Assembly (NCBI GenBank): GCA_964344765.1 | Contig: CAYFOM010000006.1 | Span: 62,001 to 126,000 of the forward strand | Length of the DNA: 64,000 nt | Direction: 5' to 3' | DNA from: JACNIZ01 sp964344765 | Lineage (GTDB): Bacteria > Planctomycetota > UBA1135 | Part shown: positions 49,459 to 57,255 of the stretch, piece by piece | Layout of the letters: each line of letters starts with the position of its first letter | Numbering within the stretch: position 1 is the first letter of the stretch | Made by a program: the position numbers and the translations under genes | Notes under the pieces: model-generated | The model's database searches: none | The model's input: the letters and a program-made list of their open reading frames with translations, nothing else | Told to the model about the DNA's origin: nothing

Positions 49459-52011
49459 ATGCCACCTGAAAAGGCACCACCCTCGCCCGCCAGTATGCCC
49501 GACGAAACCCTTGTCATTCCGGACCGCGCCGACGATCTGCTGATCGAGCGCGAAATGCGTGAGTCGTACCTGACTTATGCGCTTTCGGTCATCCTCGACC
49601 GCGCTCTGCCGGACGTGCGTGACGGCCTCAAACCGTCGCAGCGCCGCATTTTGGTAGCGATGAACGACCTCAGCCTGCGGCCCAACGGCAAGTACCGTAA
49701 ATGCGCAAAGATCGCTGGTGATACCTCGGGTAACTACCACCCGCACGGTGAGTCGGTGATTTACCCGACGCTTGTGCGCATGGCTCAGCCATTCCGCCTG
49801 CGCGCGCCGCTGGTCGACGGTCAGGGCAACTTTGGATCTATCGACGGCGACCCGCCGGCGGCTATGCGATACACCGAGGCGCGGATGGGTGGTCCGGCCG
49901 AGGAGATGCTGGCCGACATCGACAAGGACACCGTCGACCTGCGCAGTAACTACGATGAAACGCGCACTGAGCCGGTGGTGTTGCCGGGGCGTTTCCCGAA
50001 CCTGTTGGTGAATGGTTCGGAGGGTATTGCCGTCGGTATGTCGACGGCGCTGCCGCCGCACAACTTGCACGAGGTGATCGCGGCAATTCGCATGCTGCTC
50101 GACGATCCGGGCGTATCGATTCACGACTTGTGCACCGTGATGCAAGGTCCGGACTTCCCGACCGGCGGCATCATTTGCGGCAAGGCGGGTTTGCTGTCGG
50201 CCTTCCACACCGGTCGCGGCAAGGTCACGCTGCGCGCGCGCATGCACCACGAGGAGCCGCCCAAGGGCAAGGGCCGCTACAAGCTCGTCGTCACCGAGAT
50301 TCCTTACGAGCGCGAGAAGTCGGCGATCATCGAGAAGATTGCTGATGCGGTCAAGGACGGTCGCATCGAAGGCATCTACGACATCCGCGACGAGTCGGAC
50401 CGCGATGGCATGCGCCTGGTCATCGAGCTGAAGAAGGACGGCGATCCATTCGTCATCGAAAACCTTCTTTACAAGCACACCACGCTGCAGGGCACTTATG
50501 CGATCCGCAACACCGCGCTGATTGACGGCCGCCCGCGCACGCTGAACCTGAAGGAGCTGCTCGAGGCTTATCGCAACCACCGTTTCGACGTCATTCGTCG
50601 CCGCACGCGTTTCCTGCTCAACAAAGCCGAGAAGCGCTTGCACATTTTGGAAGGCTTGATGATTGCCATTCAGGCGATCGACGAGGTCGTCGAGATCATC
50701 AAGACGTCGGAAGACACCAACCAGGCGAAGCTGCGCTTGGAGCAAACCTTCGAGCTGACCCACGTGCAGTCGCAAGCGATTGTCGACATGCGCTTGGGTC
50801 GTTTGACCGGCCTCGAGGTTTACAAGCTGCAGCAGGAAATCGATGGCCTGAAAAAGGACATCGCTTGGTACAAGCGCGTTTTGGCTGAAGACGAGTTGGT
50901 CTACAACATGATCCGCGAGGATCTGGACGATCTCGACAAGAAGTACAACAGCCCGCGCCGCACCGAGATCGGCGAAGGCGTGGAAGACTTCTTGACTGAA
51001 GACTTGATCACCGAAGAAGACATGGTGGTCACGATTTCGCGTCAGGGTTACGTCAAGCGCACTGCTGCCAGCAACTATCGCGCACAAGCACGCGGTGGTC
51101 GCGGCATCACCGGCGGCAAGGCAACGGATGGCGATGTGCTGTCGCACTTGTTCGTCTGCTCGACGCACGATTACTTGCTCATCGTCACCGAGCGCGGTCG
51201 TTTGTTCTGGCTGAAGGTTTATCAGCTGCCGGATCTTGACCGAACCGCCAAGGGGCGATCCATTCGCCAGTTGATCGAAGGCATCGAGCCGGAAGAGAAG
51301 ATTCGTTCGATCATGGCGACACGCGACTTCACCGAAGCCGATTACGTGTTGTTCGCCACCGCCAACGGCAAGGTCAAGAAGACCGAGTTGAAGGCTTACT
51401 CGCGTCCGCGTTCGGCCGGCATCATTGCCACTCGATTGGAGGATGGCGACAAGCTGGTTGGTACGCGATTGGTCAGCGAAGGCGACGAGGTGTTGCTGTG
51501 CACCGCAGGCGGTCTGGTGATTCGCTTCGCCGAGTCGGAAGCGCGACCGATGGGTCGTGTTGCTGCCGGCGTGAAGGGCGCCAGTTTGCGTGAGGGCGAT
51601 CGCGTCGTTGACTTGGTGATCGGTTCCGAAGAGGAATACTTGCTGATCGCCTGTGAAAACGGCTACGGCAAGCGCACGCGCATCGGCGAGTTCCGCTTGA
51701 CCAAGCGTGGATCGCAAGGCGTGGTCGGCATTCGCACCAATGAGCGCAACGGCGAAGTGGTCAACACGCGCAACGCCAGCCGTTGCGACGAGGTGTTGTT
51801 CTCGAGTGCCAGCGGCATGTTGGTGCGCACCGAGGTGGATGAAATTTCCATTCAAGGCCGCGCAACCCAAGGGGTGCGTTTGGTCAACGTCAAAGAGGGC
51901 GATCGTCTAGTCGGTATGGCTGCGATCCCGCGCGACACTGCTGAGAACGAGGATGGTGAAGACGGCGGAGACGGCGACAGCGAAGCCGCAAGCTCGGAGG
52001 GAGAAGAATGA
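49459..52011 (+). CDS. gyrA: DNA gyrase subunit A
   Basis: 850 residues. GyrA breaks and rejoins DNA with GyrB to introduce negative supercoils. The active-site Tyr138 is in AAMRYTEARM. The GyrA box appears as QARGGRG (about 542-548), which distinguishes it from ParC. The C-terminal domain shows repeated six-bladed pinwheel units and ends in an acidic tail (NEDGEDGGDGD then Ser/Glu). In the quinolone region HGESVIYPTLVRMAQ, Ser99 equals E. coli Ser83 while Pro103 sits at the Asp87 position. AGGAG lies 11 bases before the ATG. gyrB is not present. It overlaps the YqeY gene by 4 bases. Confidence 0.95.
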   Translation: MPPEKAPPSPASMPDETLVIPDRADDLLIEREMRESYLTYALSVILDRALPDVRDGLKPSQRRILVAMNDLSLRPNGKYRKCAKIAGDTSGNYHPHGESVIYPTLVRMAQPFRLRAPLVDGQGNFGSIDGDPPAAMRYTEARMGGPAEEMLADIDKDTVDLRSNYDETRTEPVVLPGRFPNLLVNGSEGIAVGMSTALPPHNLHEVIAAIRMLLDDPGVSIHDLCTVMQGPDFPTGGIICGKAGLLSAFHTGRGKVTLRARMHHEEPPKGKGRYKLVVTEIPYEREKSAIIEKIADAVKDGRIEGIYDIRDESDRDGMRLVIELKKDGDPFVIENLLYKHTTLQGTYAIRNTALIDGRPRTLNLKELLEAYRNHRFDVIRRRTRFLLNKAEKRLHILEGLMIAIQAIDEVVEIIKTSEDTNQAKLRLEQTFELTHVQSQAIVDMRLGRLTGLEVYKLQQEIDGLKKDIAWYKRVLAEDELVYNMIREDLDDLDKKYNSPRRTEIGEGVEDFLTEDLITEEDMVVTISRQGYVKRTAASNYRAQARGGRGITGGKATDGDVLSHLFVCSTHDYLLIVTERGRLFWLKVYQLPDLDRTAKGRSIRQLIEGIEPEEKIRSIMATRDFTEADYVLFATANGKVKKTELKAYSRPRSAGIIATRLEDGDKLVGTRLVSEGDEVLLCTAGGLVIRFAESEARPMGRVAAGVKGASLREGDRVVDLVIGSEEEYLLIACENGYGKRTRIGEFRLTKRGSQGVVGIRTNERNGEVVNTRNASRCDEVLFSSASGMLVRTEVDEISIQGRATQGVRLVNVKEGDRLVGMAAIPRDTAENEDGEDGGDGDSEAASSEGEE

Positions 52012-52487
52012 TGTTGGAGCAACTCAAAAACGACATGAAGGAGGCGATGAAGGCGCGTGAAAAGGACCGCCTTGCCGTCATCCGCTCCATTCAGGCCGAG
52101 TTGAAGAACGTCGGCATTGAGAAGAAGGGCAGCGAAGGGCTGACCGAAGAGGTGTCGTCGCCGGCCGAGTATTTGAACGAGCAGGAAATGCTGGGCGTGT
52201 TGCGCAGCATGGTGAAGAAGCGCAAGGATTCGGCCGAGGCTTACACCGCCGGTGGGCGCCAGGATTTGGTCGAGGTGGAAATGGCTGAAGTTGCCATCAT
52301 CGAGACTTATCTGCCGCAACCGTTGAGCGAAGCCGAAATGGAAGCTTTGGTCAAAGAAGCCATCGCCGAAATTGGTGCATCGGGCATGCAAGACATGGGC
52401 AAGGTGATGAAAGCTTGCCAAGCCAAAGCCGACGGTCGCGCCGACGGCAAGGTGATTTCGGGGCTGGTGCGCAGTCTGTTGGCTTAG
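52008..52487 (+). CDS. GatB/YqeY-domain protein
   Basis: 159 residues of the YqeY family: LKNDMKEAMKAREKDRLAVIRSI at the N-terminus, SAEAYTAGGRQDLVEVEMAEVAIIETYLPQ (about 71-100) and the C-terminal MGKVMKACQAKADGRADGKVISGLVRSLL. These match the tail domain of GatB in the tRNA amidotransferase; YqeY proteins are often next to rpsU or dnaG and their role is unclear. It overlaps gyrA by 4 bases (ATGATG), so it is translated with it. Confidence 0.85.
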   Translation: MMLEQLKNDMKEAMKAREKDRLAVIRSIQAELKNVGIEKKGSEGLTEEVSSPAEYLNEQEMLGVLRSMVKKRKDSAEAYTAGGRQDLVEVEMAEVAIIETYLPQPLSEAEMEALVKEAIAEIGASGMQDMGKVMKACQAKADGRADGKVISGLVRSLLA

Positions 52488-52507
52488 CGGTTAGATCCGC
52501 TGCTGGG

Positions 52508-54499
52508 ATGAGCCGCCGCAATCCACGAGTTCCATTTGGGCTATGGTTGCCGATTGCGGTAATTGGTCTGCACTTTTTGCTGTACTCGGCGGCGCGACTG
52601 GCTTTGTTGGTTGCGCAGGCGGATTCGTTTGCGGCATTGAGCTTTGGGCAAACGCTATGGGCTTTTGTTTATGGGCTGCGCTTTGATGCCTCGATGATCT
52701 TTTTGATCTGGGGCATTCCGCTGTTTTTGGTGTTTTTGCCGCTGCGCGTCTTCCGCTCGCGGATTTGGAGGGGGACCGTGCTGGCGTTGGCCGGGGTTAG
52801 CTTGGTGCTGCACGGCTTCTTGTTTTTGGCCGATACGGTTTACTTCAGTTATGTGAACCGTCATATCGGAATGGAGCTTGTTGCTGTGTTTTCAGACACC
52901 AAGCTGTTCACCGCAATGATGCGCGAAGATTATGCGCTGCATTTGCTCGCTTTCGCCGCAGCTTCGGCCGGCTTTGCTTGGCTGTACTACCGCTTGGTTT
53001 GGAGATTCGTGCACGGATCAGGCGGCAATGGTGGTGGATGGTTGAAGGCGTTTTTGTTTTTGGTTGTTGCAGTCGTCGCGGTGCGCGGCGGCGTTACCAA
53101 TCGCAAGTCGGTCAACATCGTTCACGCCTTTGATGGGCCTGAGTTAGCTGCCGGATATTTAGTGTTGAACGCGCCGTTTTCCGCTTATCACACGGTGCGC
53201 AGCAGCACGGCGGTGAAGTCGCGCTTTATGGAAGACGAACAAGCTTTGCAGTCGGTGCGCGCCGACCTTGGGCTGGTAGGTGAGCCCAAATTGCCTGAGT
53301 TCCCGCTTTACCGCAAAGCAGACGGTGGAGCTTGGATCGAAGACTCCGACTCGGCAAGCCAAGATTCAACCACCACGCCCAAACCGAATGTCATCGTCAT
53401 CATGCTGGAAGGTTGGGATGCTTGGTTCGTCGATGCGTGGCGACAATCGCAAGGCATGCAGCCGCTTGGACTGACCCCCGAATTCGACGCGCTCGCCGCA
53501 CAAGGCCGTTTTTACAGCGACTTCTACGCCACCGGTCAGCGCAGCGTGCATGGTGTTGCCGCAATCCTCGCCAGCATGCCGACCTTACCGGGCGTGCCGT
53601 ACATCGGCACTGGGGGACTGGAGCAGAATCAATTGAGCTTCGTCAGTACTGCGGCGAAGCAACAGGACTATCACGCGTTCTTCATTCGATCCGCCGGCCG
53701 CGAGAGTTATCGATTAGATCGCGTTGCTCAGGTCGGCAGTTTTGATTTTTACAACGGCGCCGAAGACATCTTGGAACGGTTCCCTGATGCGCCGACGCAT
53801 AAGTTTGGTGTGTGGGATGACTTGATGTTTGAAGTCGCCGCCGAATATCAAGCAGGCATCGACAAGCCTTACTTTGGTTTCTTATTCCCGTCGTCCACGC
53901 ACCATCCTTTTGTGGTGCCGGAAGAAAAGTGGAAGCATAGTGCCGGCGATGATCGCGAAGCACGCTTTTACGACAGTTTGCGCTACTCCGATTGGACCTT
54001 GGGCGAATACTTCCGCCGCGCACGTGAGCTGCCGGAATTTGAAAACACGTTGTTCGTGATTACCGCCGATCATGTCAGCGGTGTGCGCCAAGGCGATATC
54101 CCGATGGCGCATCGATTCCTGCTACCGTGCTTGATCATCGGTCCTGAAATCGAGCCGGCGGTCGATGCGCGCACTTTCTCGCAGTTGGATATTGCGCCGA
54201 CGATTATCGATTACTGCGGTTGGCCGGTCGGGCATGCCAGCCTAGGCCGGTCCATGCTTTCGAATGCCGACCCAGCCCAAGCCGATCCTATCGCCGCAGG
54301 CACGGGCAGTGGCTTCGCCATCATGGCTACCGAGCATGAAGTGTTGCGTAAAGAAGGCGACCAGTGGGTGCTTCATAATCTCGACCGCCGCCTTGGCGGC
54401 GAGGGCGCTCAGCAAGATGACGTCGAGCAGCGCTTATTGGCAACAGTTCAAACCGTGCTCAAGCTGCTGCGCGCCAACAAGATCATGCCGACGGAGTAG
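52508..54499 (+). CDS. LtaS/MdoB-type phosphoglycerol transferase (alkaline phosphatase superfamily)
   Basis: 663 residues from the ATG at 52508; the frame extends back to 52415 inside the YqeY gene but those residues look like a shadow. Five hydrophobic segments (about 8-190) are followed by a sulfatase-like catalytic domain (about 290-640): PNVIVIMLEGWDAWF with the metal-binding Glu, the nucleophile Thr342 in YATGQRSVHG, and ITADHVSG for the second metal site. It would transfer phosphoglycerol or a related head group to a surface or periplasmic glycan or lipid. Typical Gram-positive lipoteichoic acid is not expected, so an MdoB-like role is more likely. Convergent with the hemerythrin gene, overlapping 17 bases. 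Confidence 0.82.
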   Translation: MSRRNPRVPFGLWLPIAVIGLHFLLYSAARLALLVAQADSFAALSFGQTLWAFVYGLRFDASMIFLIWGIPLFLVFLPLRVFRSRIWRGTVLALAGVSLVLHGFLFLADTVYFSYVNRHIGMELVAVFSDTKLFTAMMREDYALHLLAFAAASAGFAWLYYRLVWRFVHGSGGNGGGWLKAFLFLVVAVVAVRGGVTNRKSVNIVHAFDGPELAAGYLVLNAPFSAYHTVRSSTAVKSRFMEDEQALQSVRADLGLVGEPKLPEFPLYRKADGGAWIEDSDSASQDSTTTPKPNVIVIMLEGWDAWFVDAWRQSQGMQPLGLTPEFDALAAQGRFYSDFYATGQRSVHGVAAILASMPTLPGVPYIGTGGLEQNQLSFVSTAAKQQDYHAFFIRSAGRESYRLDRVAQVGSFDFYNGAEDILERFPDAPTHKFGVWDDLMFEVAAEYQAGIDKPYFGFLFPSSTHHPFVVPEEKWKHSAGDDREARFYDSLRYSDWTLGEYFRRARELPEFENTLFVITADHVSGVRQGDIPMAHRFLLPCLIIGPEIEPAVDARTFSQLDIAPTIIDYCGWPVGHASLGRSMLSNADPAQADPIAAGTGSGFAIMATEHEVLRKEGDQWVLHNLDRRLGGEGAQQDDVEQRLLATVQTVLKLLRANKIMPTE

Positions 54500-55013
54500 C
54501 GGCGTTCAAAATGGCGTCGACTTGGGCAAGAACTTGCAGCCGCCGCTCCCCGGTCAAGACTTCGTTCAACGGCGGGATAAACCGCGCAGCCTCGCGAATG
54601 CCGTGGTGATCGAGCACCTCTTTCAGCACCCGCTGGCGTTCGATCAAGCCGACGATTTCCATCGCCGTCAGTCCGCGGTCACCGAATGCGGCGAGAGTTG
54701 CGGTCATTTCGTCGACCAGACGCGCAACCTTGCTGTGCTCAGCCAGCAAAATCTCCGGAGTGCAGCCGTTTTGCGGCGGGCATAACTCGGCAAAAAGCGG
54801 GATCAGTACGCTGTTTTCTACCTCGATATGAGCGTGCTGCGCAACGGCAAATTCGCCAAAAAGCCGCCGCGCGCGGGCAAAACCGTCGGCGTTCATGCCG
54901 TGCTCGACCAACTCGGCTTGATGGGCGGCCAACGCCGCTTCTAGGTGGTCGTGGTCGTCGAGAATGACGTCGAAACCTGGGTGATCGGCGGCCGAGGTCG
55001 TGCGGGGTGCCAT
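54483..55013 (-). CDS. Hemerythrin-domain protein
   Basis: 176 residues, four-helix HHE-type. Candidate di-iron ligands: His21/His23, His62, Glu66 (HAHIEVENSVLIPLF), His93 (AEHSKVARLVDEM) and His136/His137 (LDHHGIREARFIPPL-like segment). HHE proteins bind oxygen or take part in iron or nitrosative stress; the role here cannot be narrowed. It ends within the phosphoglycerol transferase gene and is divergent from lpdA. Confidence 0.85.
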   Translation of the reverse strand: MAPRTTSAADHPGFDVILDDHDHLEAALAAHQAELVEHGMNADGFARARRLFGEFAVAQHAHIEVENSVLIPLFAELCPPQNGCTPEILLAEHSKVARLVDEMTATLAAFGDRGLTAMEIVGLIERQRVLKEVLDHHGIREAARFIPPLNEVLTGERRLQVLAQVDAILNAATPSA

Positions 55014-55029
55014 GGCCGCATTTTCGCAT

Positions 55030-55058
55030 ATCGCAAACCCGGCCGGGGGTCCTATAAT
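55030..55058 (+). promoter_or_regulatory. Promoter of lpdA with consensus -10 (TATAAT)
   Basis: TATAAT at 55053-55058 is a perfect -10; the -35 region (about 55030-55036) is weak. The transcript would start near 55065, about 40 bases before the ATG. It likely drives lpdA, and perhaps lipB and the synthetase behind it. Confidence 0.55.
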
Positions 55059-55104
55059 TCACGGTTCGTCGGCTGCTGGTCACCGGCAAAACTGAGCAAA
55101 TAAG

Positions 55105-56505
55105 ATGTCCAAAAAACAGTGCGATGTAGTGGTCGTGGGCGCTGGTCCCGCGGGTTATGTGGCTGCGATCCGGCTTGGCCAATACGGCAAGAACGTGATC
55201 TGCGTGGAGGAAGGCGAGCTCGGCGGCACCTGCTTGAACGTAGGCTGCATTCCGTCGAAGGCGATGATTTCCGCCGGACACTTTGTCGAGAGCGTGAAGA
55301 ATGCCAAGAACATGGGCTTCACCGTGTCCGAACCCGAGTTGGATTTGGGCAAGTTGGTCGAGTGGAAGAACGGCATTGTCAAGCGCTTGACCGGCGGTAT
55401 CGGCATGTTGCTGAAGAAGCGCAAGGCCGAAGTCGTGAAAGGGCGCGCCAAGTTGTTGAGCGCCAATCAGGTTGAGGTTGCCACCGCCGACGGTCCGGTG
55501 GTGATCGAAGCGCGCGACATCGTGCTAGCTTCGGGCAGTGAACCGGCCGGCATTCCCGGCTTTGAATTCGGCGAGTACATTTGGTCGAGCACCGAAGCTT
55601 TGGAACCGACTGAGCTGCCGAAGAGCTTGTTCATCATTGGTGGCGGCGTCATTGGTTTGGAGTTGGGCATGTTCTACGCTCACCTCGGCACCAAGGTGAC
55701 CGTGGTTGAATTCATGGACCAAATCCTGCCGGGTGCTGATCCGGAGTTGGTCAAAGTGGTGCAGCGCCGCGCCAAGAAGATGGGCATGACCATTCACACC
55801 AACGCCGCCGCGCAGTCTTGGAAGAAGAAGGGCGATGGCGTCGAAGTCACCGCCGAGGTCAAAGGCAAAACCCAGACTTTCGAGGCCGATCGCATTCTTC
55901 TGACCACCGGCCGCAAGCCGCGCACCGAGGGTTTGGGGTTGGAAAGCGCCGGCATCAAGACCGATCAGCGCGGATTCATCAAGGTTGACGCGCAGTGCAT
56001 GACCAGCACGCCGCACGTTTACGCCATCGGCGACATCACCCACGGCCCGATGCTGGCACACAAAGGTTCGGCGCAGGGTTTGGTTGCAGCAGGCGCCATC
56101 GCCGCCAAGCCGGGAGTGGCTTATGACTACAAGGTTGTGCCGGCGGTAATCTTCACCGATCCGGAAGTCGCTTGGGTCGGCTTGACCGAAGCTGAAGCTA
56201 AGGAGCAAGGTTACGACGTCAAGATTGGCCGCTTTAACTTTGCCGCCAACGGTCGCGCAATGTCGCTGCAAAACACCGATGGCTTGGTCAAAGTCGTCAC
56301 CGATGCCAGCGATGACCGCATCTTGGGCGTGCACATGGCCGGACCCAACGTCACCGACATGATCGCCGAATCGGCGGTTGCGATTGAAGCCGGGCTGTCC
56401 GCCGAGGACATTGCCTTGACCATCCACCCGCACCCAACGCTCAGCGAAGTATTCATGGAGGCCGCCGAAGACGTGCATGGCCTCTGCGTGCACGCCGCCA
56501 AGTAA
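55105..56505 (+). CDS. lpdA: Dihydrolipoyl dehydrogenase (E3)
   Basis: 466 residues, full length. It reoxidises dihydrolipoyl groups of 2-oxoacid dehydrogenases or the glycine cleavage system with NAD. The FAD motif VGAGPAGYVAA is at 11-21, the redox disulfide is Cys43/Cys48 in GGTCLNVGCIPSKA, NAD binding is IIGGGVIGLELG (about 173-184), and the C-terminal HPHPTLSE carries the catalytic His-Glu. Consensus promoter upstream. lipB follows after 45 bases. Confidence 0.96.
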   Translation: MSKKQCDVVVVGAGPAGYVAAIRLGQYGKNVICVEEGELGGTCLNVGCIPSKAMISAGHFVESVKNAKNMGFTVSEPELDLGKLVEWKNGIVKRLTGGIGMLLKKRKAEVVKGRAKLLSANQVEVATADGPVVIEARDIVLASGSEPAGIPGFEFGEYIWSSTEALEPTELPKSLFIIGGGVIGLELGMFYAHLGTKVTVVEFMDQILPGADPELVKVVQRRAKKMGMTIHTNAAAQSWKKKGDGVEVTAEVKGKTQTFEADRILLTTGRKPRTEGLGLESAGIKTDQRGFIKVDAQCMTSTPHVYAIGDITHGPMLAHKGSAQGLVAAGAIAAKPGVAYDYKVVPAVIFTDPEVAWVGLTEAEAKEQGYDVKIGRFNFAANGRAMSLQNTDGLVKVVTDASDDRILGVHMAGPNVTDMIAESAVAIEAGLSAEDIALTIHPHPTLSEVFMEAAEDVHGLCVHAAK

Positions 56506-56550
56506 GCTGGTGCCGGGAGCGCCGCGGTCGCGGGTGTTCCGATTAAGCCG

Positions 56551-57255
56551 ATGATCTTCAACCAAGCCGACGAACTCAAGGTCCTAGACCTCGGGCGCGT
56601 CGGCTTCCGCGCTGCTGAGCGGCAGATGTTCGATTTGCTCGCCGCCGGGGCGGAGCCAGGTGCGCCAAACCATTTATTGGTTTGTGAATTCGAGCCGCTG
56701 CTGACGGTGGGGCGCGCCGCAAAATTGGAAAACTATGGTGTCCCCGCCGCCGCCGCCGATGCAGTGCCGGCCACAGCCGCCGGCCAAGTCGTGCACCCAT
56801 CCGGCTTGCCGGTCTACGAAGTGTCGCGCGGCGGCAAAGCCACCTTCCACGGACCGGGCCAAATCGTGGTTTATCCGCTGATTCGGCTAGAAAAAGGCGC
56901 GCGCGATCTGCATTGCTACTTGCATGCGCTGGAACAGGCGTTAATTCATGCGGTCGCCGAATCCGGGCTCGCCGGAGGCCGCGACCCGCGCAATACCGGC
57001 TGCTGGATCGGCGGCCGCAAAGTGGCATCGATCGGCGTCGCCGTGCGTCGATGGGTGACTTACCACGGCATTGCGCTCAACGTCACCACTGACTTGGATT
57101 GGTTCCGCCGCTTCGACCCTTGCGGGTTGGCGCCGGAGTTGATGACGTCGATGGCGACTGAGCTGGGTGCCGAACCGGATTTGCCCACCGTAAAGGGGCA
57201 CTTGCTGCATCACCTCAGCGAGGTACTGACCAATGACTTCGTCCAAACCGTCTGA
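56551..57255 (+). CDS. lipB: Octanoyl-[acyl-carrier-protein]:protein octanoyltransferase
   Basis: 234 residues. LipB moves octanoate from ACP to lipoyl domains, the first step of lipoylation. RGGKATFHGPGQ (93-104), Lys157 in GGRKVASIGV and the acyl-enzyme Cys191 in FDPCGLAP are all present. The region around 55-80 contains an alanine-rich insertion compared with E. coli LipB (about 213 residues). Next to lpdA, whose partner enzymes need the lipoyl group. Its end overlaps the next gene by 23 bases. Confidence 0.94.
   Translation: MIFNQADELKVLDLGRVGFRAAERQMFDLLAAGAEPGAPNHLLVCEFEPLLTVGRAAKLENYGVPAAAADAVPATAAGQVVHPSGLPVYEVSRGGKATFHGPGQIVVYPLIRLEKGARDLHCYLHALEQALIHAVAESGLAGGRDPRNTGCWIGGRKVASIGVAVRRWVTYHGIALNVTTDLDWFRRFDPCGLAPELMTSMATELGAEPDLPTVKGHLLHHLSEVLTNDFVQTV

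Noticed and set aside
49363..51870. 835-codon open frame on the minus strand across gyrA
   Set aside because: It is fully antisense to a clear gyrA, is rich in His, Gln, Arg and Val as expected of a GC-rich shadow frame, and has no recognisable domain.
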